This document shows positions 5,749-8,451 of a stretch of DNA of 8,451 bases, piece after piece; position 1 is the first letter of the stretch, and every line of letters starts with the position of its first letter. A program made the position numbers and the translations under genes. Below the pieces are notes generated by a model. It ran no database searches. It worked only from the letters and a program-made list of their open reading frames with translations, and had not been told where the DNA came from. Origin of the DNA: Ruminococcus flavefaciens (GTDB lineage: Bacteria; Bacillota_A; Clostridia; Oscillospirales; Ruminococcaceae); the NCBI GenBank assembly GCA_004556875.1, contig SFFP01000069.1, positions 1 to 8,451 of the forward strand, given 5' to 3'.

Positions 5749-7647
5749 TTACTTCTTGATGATTGCCTTGAACTTACATGTTGCGATACAAGCGCCGCAC
5801 TTTACGCACTTATTCTTGTCGATCTCCATTGCAGCAAGCTTCTTGCCGGGAGCAACATAATCAGTTCTTGTGATAGCGGAAGCAGGACACTGCTTAGCAC
5901 ACATACCACAGCCGATACACTTATCCTTTTCGATCTCGAAGCTGAGGAGGTCCTTACATACGCCTGCAGGACACTTCTTATCAACAACGTGAGCGATATA
6001 CTCATCACGGAAGCATCTGAGTGTGGAAAGAACAGGGTTAGGAGCTGTCTGACCAAGACCGCAGAGTGAGTTAGCCTTGATGTGATATGCAAGCTCTTCG
6101 AGCTTATCAAGATCCTCAAGAGTACCCTTGCCCTTTGTGATCTTGTCGAGGATCTCGAGCATTCTCTTAGTACCGATACGACATGGTGTACACTTACCGC
6201 AAGACTCATCAACAGTGAATTCGAGGAAGAACTTAGCGATATCAACCATACAGTTGTCTTCATCCATAACGATAAGTCCGCCTGAACCCATCATTGAACC
6301 GATACCGATGAGGTTATCGTAGTCGATCGGGATATCAAAGTTGGAAGCATCGATACATCCGCCAGAAGGACCACCTGTCTGAGCAGCCTTGAACTTCTTT
6401 CCGTTAGGGATACCGCCGCCGATCTCTTCGATAACTTCGCGGAGTGTTGTACCCATAGGAACTTCAACGAGACCGGTGTTCTTGATCTTACCGCCAAGAG
6501 CGAATACCTTAGTTCCCTTTGACTTCTCTGTACCCATTGATGCGAACCACTCGGCACCATTGAGGATGATCTGTGGGATATTAGCATATGTCTCAACATT
6601 GTTGAGGATAGTTGGCTTCTGGAAAAGACCTTTTTCTGCAGGGAAAGGAGGTCTTGGACGAGGCTCACCGCGGTTACCTTCGATAGAAGTCATAAGAGCA
6701 GTTTCCTCACCGCAAACGAATGCACCTGCGCCGAGACGAAGGTCTATATCAAAGCTGAAGTCTGTACCGAAGATGTTCTTGCCGAGCATACCAGATTCAC
6801 GAGCCTGCTTGATAGCGATGTTAAGACGCTCAACAGCGATAGGATACTCTGCACGAACGTAGATGTAACCCTGTGAAGCACCGATAGCATAACCTGCGAT
6901 AGTCATAGCTTCGAGAACAACGTGTGGGTCACCCTCGAGAACGGAACGATCCATGAATGCACCCGGGTCGCCCTCGTCAGCGTTACAGCAAACATACTTC
7001 TGATCTGCGTTTGGAACGATGTTTCTTGCAAGCTTCCACTTCATACCTGTTGGGAAGCCGCCGCCTCCACGTCCGCGGAGACCTGAATCAAGGATAGTCT
7101 GGATAACGTCCTCAGGTGTCATAGATGTGAGCACCTTGCCGAGAGCCTCATATCCGTTTCTTCCTATGTATTCGTTTATATTCTCAGGATTGATAACACC
7201 GCAGTTTCTGAGAGCTACACGGTGCTGCTTTTTGTAGAATGATGTATCGTCAAGTGACTTGATCTCGTCGCCGACAACAGTTTCCTCATAGAGAAATTCC
7301 TTAACAGGATTTCCGCCGATGAGGTGCTCATCAACGATGCGAGGGATCTCTTCTACCTTAACGCGTGAGTAGAATGAACCCTCAGGATATACGATCATGA
7401 TAGGACCGCGCTCGCAAAGACCGAAACAACCTGTCTTAACGATCTGAACTTTATCTGTAAGTCCCTTTTCTGCGAATTCCTTCTCGAGCTCCTCAATGAT
7501 CTTTGGAGAGCCTGAAGATGTACAGCCTGTACCGCCGCAGACAAGGACGTGTCTTTCATATTTTGAAGAAGCATTGCCATGTGTTCTGAGAGCTACCTCG
7601 CCCTTCATGCTGTCTCTGACAACCTTGAGTTCTTCAAGAGTCTTCAT
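5749..7647 (-). CDS. hydB: NADH-binding flavoprotein subunit HydB (NuoF-like)
   Basis: This 632-residue subunit binds NAD(H) and FMN and is, by family knowledge, where electrons are split or combined between NADH and ferredoxin. The N-terminus is a thioredoxin-like [2Fe-2S] domain (Cys37, 42, 74, 78). The NuoF core follows: glycine-rich FMN/NADH motif GLRGRGGGGFPTGMKW (189-204), NADEGDPGAF (222-231) and GAGAFVCGEETAL (306-318). A [4Fe-4S] site uses Cys483, 486, 489 and Cys529, then a CPAGVC pair (559, 564) of a kind that may bind metal. The C-terminus is a two-[4Fe-4S] ferredoxin (Cys577, 580, 583, 587 and Cys614, 617, 620, 624) that plain NuoF lacks, which marks it as a Hyd or formate-dehydrogenase type subunit. 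AGGAGG stands seven bases before the ATG. It lies between hydC (31 bases) and hydA (14 bases). Confidence 0.97.
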   Translation of the reverse strand: MKTLEELKVVRDSMKGEVALRTHGNASSKYERHVLVCGGTGCTSSGSPKIIEELEKEFAEKGLTDKVQIVKTGCFGLCERGPIMIVYPEGSFYSRVKVEEIPRIVDEHLIGGNPVKEFLYEETVVGDEIKSLDDTSFYKKQHRVALRNCGVINPENINEYIGRNGYEALGKVLTSMTPEDVIQTILDSGLRGRGGGGFPTGMKWKLARNIVPNADQKYVCCNADEGDPGAFMDRSVLEGDPHVVLEAMTIAGYAIGASQGYIYVRAEYPIAVERLNIAIKQARESGMLGKNIFGTDFSFDIDLRLGAGAFVCGEETALMTSIEGNRGEPRPRPPFPAEKGLFQKPTILNNVETYANIPQIILNGAEWFASMGTEKSKGTKVFALGGKIKNTGLVEVPMGTTLREVIEEIGGGIPNGKKFKAAQTGGPSGGCIDASNFDIPIDYDNLIGIGSMMGSGGLIVMDEDNCMVDIAKFFLEFTVDESCGKCTPCRIGTKRMLEILDKITKGKGTLEDLDKLEELAYHIKANSLCGLGQTAPNPVLSTLRCFRDEYIAHVVDKKCPAGVCKDLLSFEIEKDKCIGCGMCAKQCPASAITRTDYVAPGKKLAAMEIDKNKCVKCGACIATCKFKAIIKK

Positions 7648-7678
7648 AAGTTAACCTCCTAAATGGTAATGTTTGGAA

Positions 7679-8173
7679 TTAAGCGTATTTTTCGATGATC
7701 TTGTCAACATCATCAACAGTGAGTCGACCGTAAACGTCTTCGTTGACAGTGAGTACAGGTGCAAGACCGCAAGCACCGATGCAGCGGCAAGCGTCAAGTG
7801 AGAACTTACCGTCGGGAGTGCACTCGCCTCCGCCTATTCCAAGCTTTTCCTGGAGCTTATTGTAGATATCTCCGGAACCCTTAACATAACAAGCTGTGCC
7901 AAGACAGACTGAAATTGTGTATTCGCCCTTTGGATACAGTGAGAACTGGGCATAAAAAGTAACAACACCGTATATCTTTTCAAGCGGGATACCTGTGTTG
8001 TCGGAAATAATTGCCTGAACCTCGATCGGAAGGTAGCCGTAGATCTCCTGAGCTTTCTGAAGTATCGGCATAAGAGAACCCTTGTCGTTCTTCTTTTCTT
8101 CGATTACTTTGAGGAGCTCAGCCTCCTGCTCGGGAGTACCCTTGAAGGGAACAGTTGATTTAGCTGAATTCAT
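7679..8173 (-). CDS. hydC: NuoE-like [2Fe-2S] subunit HydC of NAD-linked hydrogenase
   Basis: A 164-residue thioredoxin-like ferredoxin, the usual size for the 24-kDa NuoE/HydC family. An N-terminal helical part (PILQKAQEIYGYLP, 36-49, then GVVTFYAQF) is followed by the [2Fe-2S] domain with Cys90, Cys95, Cys131 and Cys135 in VCLGTACYVKG and RCIGACGLAPV. In the complex it sits next to HydB and its cluster takes part in the electron path around FMN. It is the first gene of the hydCBA operon. AAGGAGGT (8181-8188) lies seven bases before the ATG. Expression probably starts from the promoter at 8267-8295, giving a leader of about 85 bases with candidate control elements. Confidence 0.97.
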   Translation of the reverse strand: MNSAKSTVPFKGTPEQEAELLKVIEEKKNDKGSLMPILQKAQEIYGYLPIEVQAIISDNTGIPLEKIYGVVTFYAQFSLYPKGEYTISVCLGTACYVKGSGDIYNKLQEKLGIGGGECTPDGKFSLDACRCIGACGLAPVLTVNEDVYGRLTVDDVDKIIEKYA

Positions 8174-8195
8174 TAAATGGACCTCCTTATTTTAG

Positions 8196-8213
8196 CTGTG
8201 AAAAATGTAACAA
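8196..8213 (-). promoter_or_regulatory. Rex-like redox-regulator site in the hyd leader
   Basis: On the minus strand TTGTTAC-ATTT-TTCACAG matches the clostridial Rex consensus TTGTTAA-N4-TTAACAA, as I remember it, at 11 of 14 positions. Rex senses the NADH/NAD+ ratio and controls many fermentative and hydrogenase genes in Clostridia. The site lies about 50-65 bases downstream of the predicted start point, where binding would act as a roadblock. The right half is imperfect, so this is a candidate only. Confidence 0.3.
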
Positions 8214-8253
8214 TCTCACGCATAAAGAACATGAGATGGCATATTACATCTCA
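8213..8253 (-). promoter_or_regulatory. Competing hairpins in the hyd operon leader
   Basis: The leader reads TGAGATG (8253-8247), then CATCTCA (8238-8232), then TGAGAT (8218-8213). The middle segment can pair with the first (seven pairs, eight-base loop) or with the third (six pairs, 13-base loop), but not both. No T run follows either stem, so classic termination is not indicated. The first stem starts only a few bases from the predicted transcript 5' end. Confidence 0.35.
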
Positions 8254-8266
8254 CATATCTTAAAGT

Positions 8267-8295
8267 ATTATAACATATATAAATAAAAATTTCTA
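8267..8295 (-). promoter_or_regulatory. Promoter of the hydCBA operon
   Basis: On the minus strand TAGAAA (8290-8295, four of six) and an exact TATAAT (8267-8272) are 17 bases apart, with TGT directly before the -10. The spacer is almost entirely A/T. Transcription would begin near 8260. Confidence 0.65.
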
Positions 8296-8328
8296 TCTAC
8301 AATTTAAACCAATTCGCTTCTTTTTTGC

Positions 8329-8343
8329 TGTGCAGTTTGCACA
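8329..8343. repeat. 15-bp palindrome upstream of the hyd promoter
   Basis: TGTGCA-GTT-TGCACA is a perfect inverted repeat with a three-base centre, about 70-85 bases upstream of the predicted hyd start point. Its size and symmetry fit a dimeric regulator site. No known regulator is recognised. Confidence 0.4.
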
Positions 8344-8351
8344 ATAATCCA

Positions 8352-8368
8352 CAAACAATGTGTGTTTG
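8352..8368. repeat. Second inverted repeat upstream of the hyd promoter
   Basis: CAAACA-ATGTG-TGTTTG is a six-base inverted repeat with a five-base centre, eight bases beyond the palindrome at 8329-8343. On the minus strand both regions share TGCAAAC. The remaining stretch to 8451 holds a TTGACA on the minus strand without a matching -10 and no gene that I can support. Confidence 0.35.
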
Positions 8369-8451
8369 CATTTACTAACACTTACAACTGTCAAGGCTCT
8401 GAGTTAAGGCATAGGTGAACATATGCAAGTATATATCACTGCTTCATGTCA

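Noticed and set aside
3986..8173. Interpretation of the operon as respiratory complex I or an NAD-dependent formate dehydrogenase.
   Set aside because: HydA has all three H-cluster loops, there are no membrane subunits, and no molybdopterin formate dehydrogenase gene is present.
8258..8273. PerR-like match TTATAAT at the hyd promoter.
   Set aside because: The seven matching bases are the -10 element itself (TGT-TATAAT); the second half site is poor.
8380..8400. Exact TTGACA on the minus strand upstream of the hyd genes, as an additional promoter.
   Set aside because: No -10-like hexamer lies 16-18 bases downstream.
8423..8451. ATG with a weak AGGTGA ribosome binding site on the plus strand, open to the window edge (M-Q-V-Y-I...).
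   Set aside because: Only nine complete codons are visible, the spacing is short (four bases) and no convincing promoter precedes it. It could be a divergent gene, but this cannot be supported from the window.

Overview
The window looks like a chromosomal segment of an anaerobic, hydrogen-forming Clostridia-class Firmicute. A Ruminococcus or Ruminococcaceae-type gut or rumen fermenter is my best guess. This rests on a complete hydC-hydB-hydA operon of the trimeric NAD-linked [FeFe]-hydrogenase type, an oxygen-defence rubrerythrin, strong AGGAGG-type ribosome binding sites and Gram-positive style promoters and terminators. The genus is an inference from gene content only.

Layout from left to right. 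(1) A minus-strand sigma-70/ECF-like sigma factor (11-586) overlaps by ATGA the first codons of a second gene that runs off the left edge, the position where a partner such as an anti-sigma factor is often found. (2) A 229-base intergenic region holds a plus-strand promoter with a palindrome over its predicted start point. (3) plsY (816-1451, membrane phospholipid synthesis) ends in a strong terminator. (4) A MATE-family multidrug/solute exporter (1523-2884) follows on the same strand and ends at a bidirectional terminator shared with the convergent rubrerythrin gene. (5) On the minus strand, a consensus promoter (TTGACA-N17-TATAAT) drives a 73-residue four-cysteine zinc-ribbon protein (3656-3877) and probably also rubrerythrin (2950-3567). 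(6) The hyd operon occupies the right half on the minus strand: hydC (7679-8173), hydB (5749-7647) and hydA (3986-5734), tightly spaced, each with a good ribosome binding site, ending in a perfect 11-bp stem terminator. (7) The last 278 bases are the hyd promoter and upstream region. They contain an extended -10 promoter, a leader with competing hairpins, a Rex-like sequence and two palindromes.

How the genes work together. HydC (NuoE-like [2Fe-2S]), HydB (NuoF-like, FMN and several Fe-S clusters) and HydA (H-cluster) form a cytoplasmic complex. By family knowledge it couples NADH and reduced ferredoxin oxidation to H2 formation (electron bifurcation or confurcation). Rubrerythrin protects such oxygen-sensitive Fe-S enzymes by reducing peroxide. 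The sigma factor, PlsY and MATE genes are not obviously linked to hydrogen metabolism.

I see no mobile element, CRISPR array, tRNA or rRNA, and no clear novel multi-gene system. The most interesting observations are three. A 14-bp hairpin at the rubrerythrin start holds the start codon in its stem and the Shine-Dalgarno sequence in its loop. The H-cluster L1 motif of HydA reads TSCSPGW, with Ser where the reference enzyme has a cluster-ligating Cys. The hyd leader can form mutually exclusive stems.
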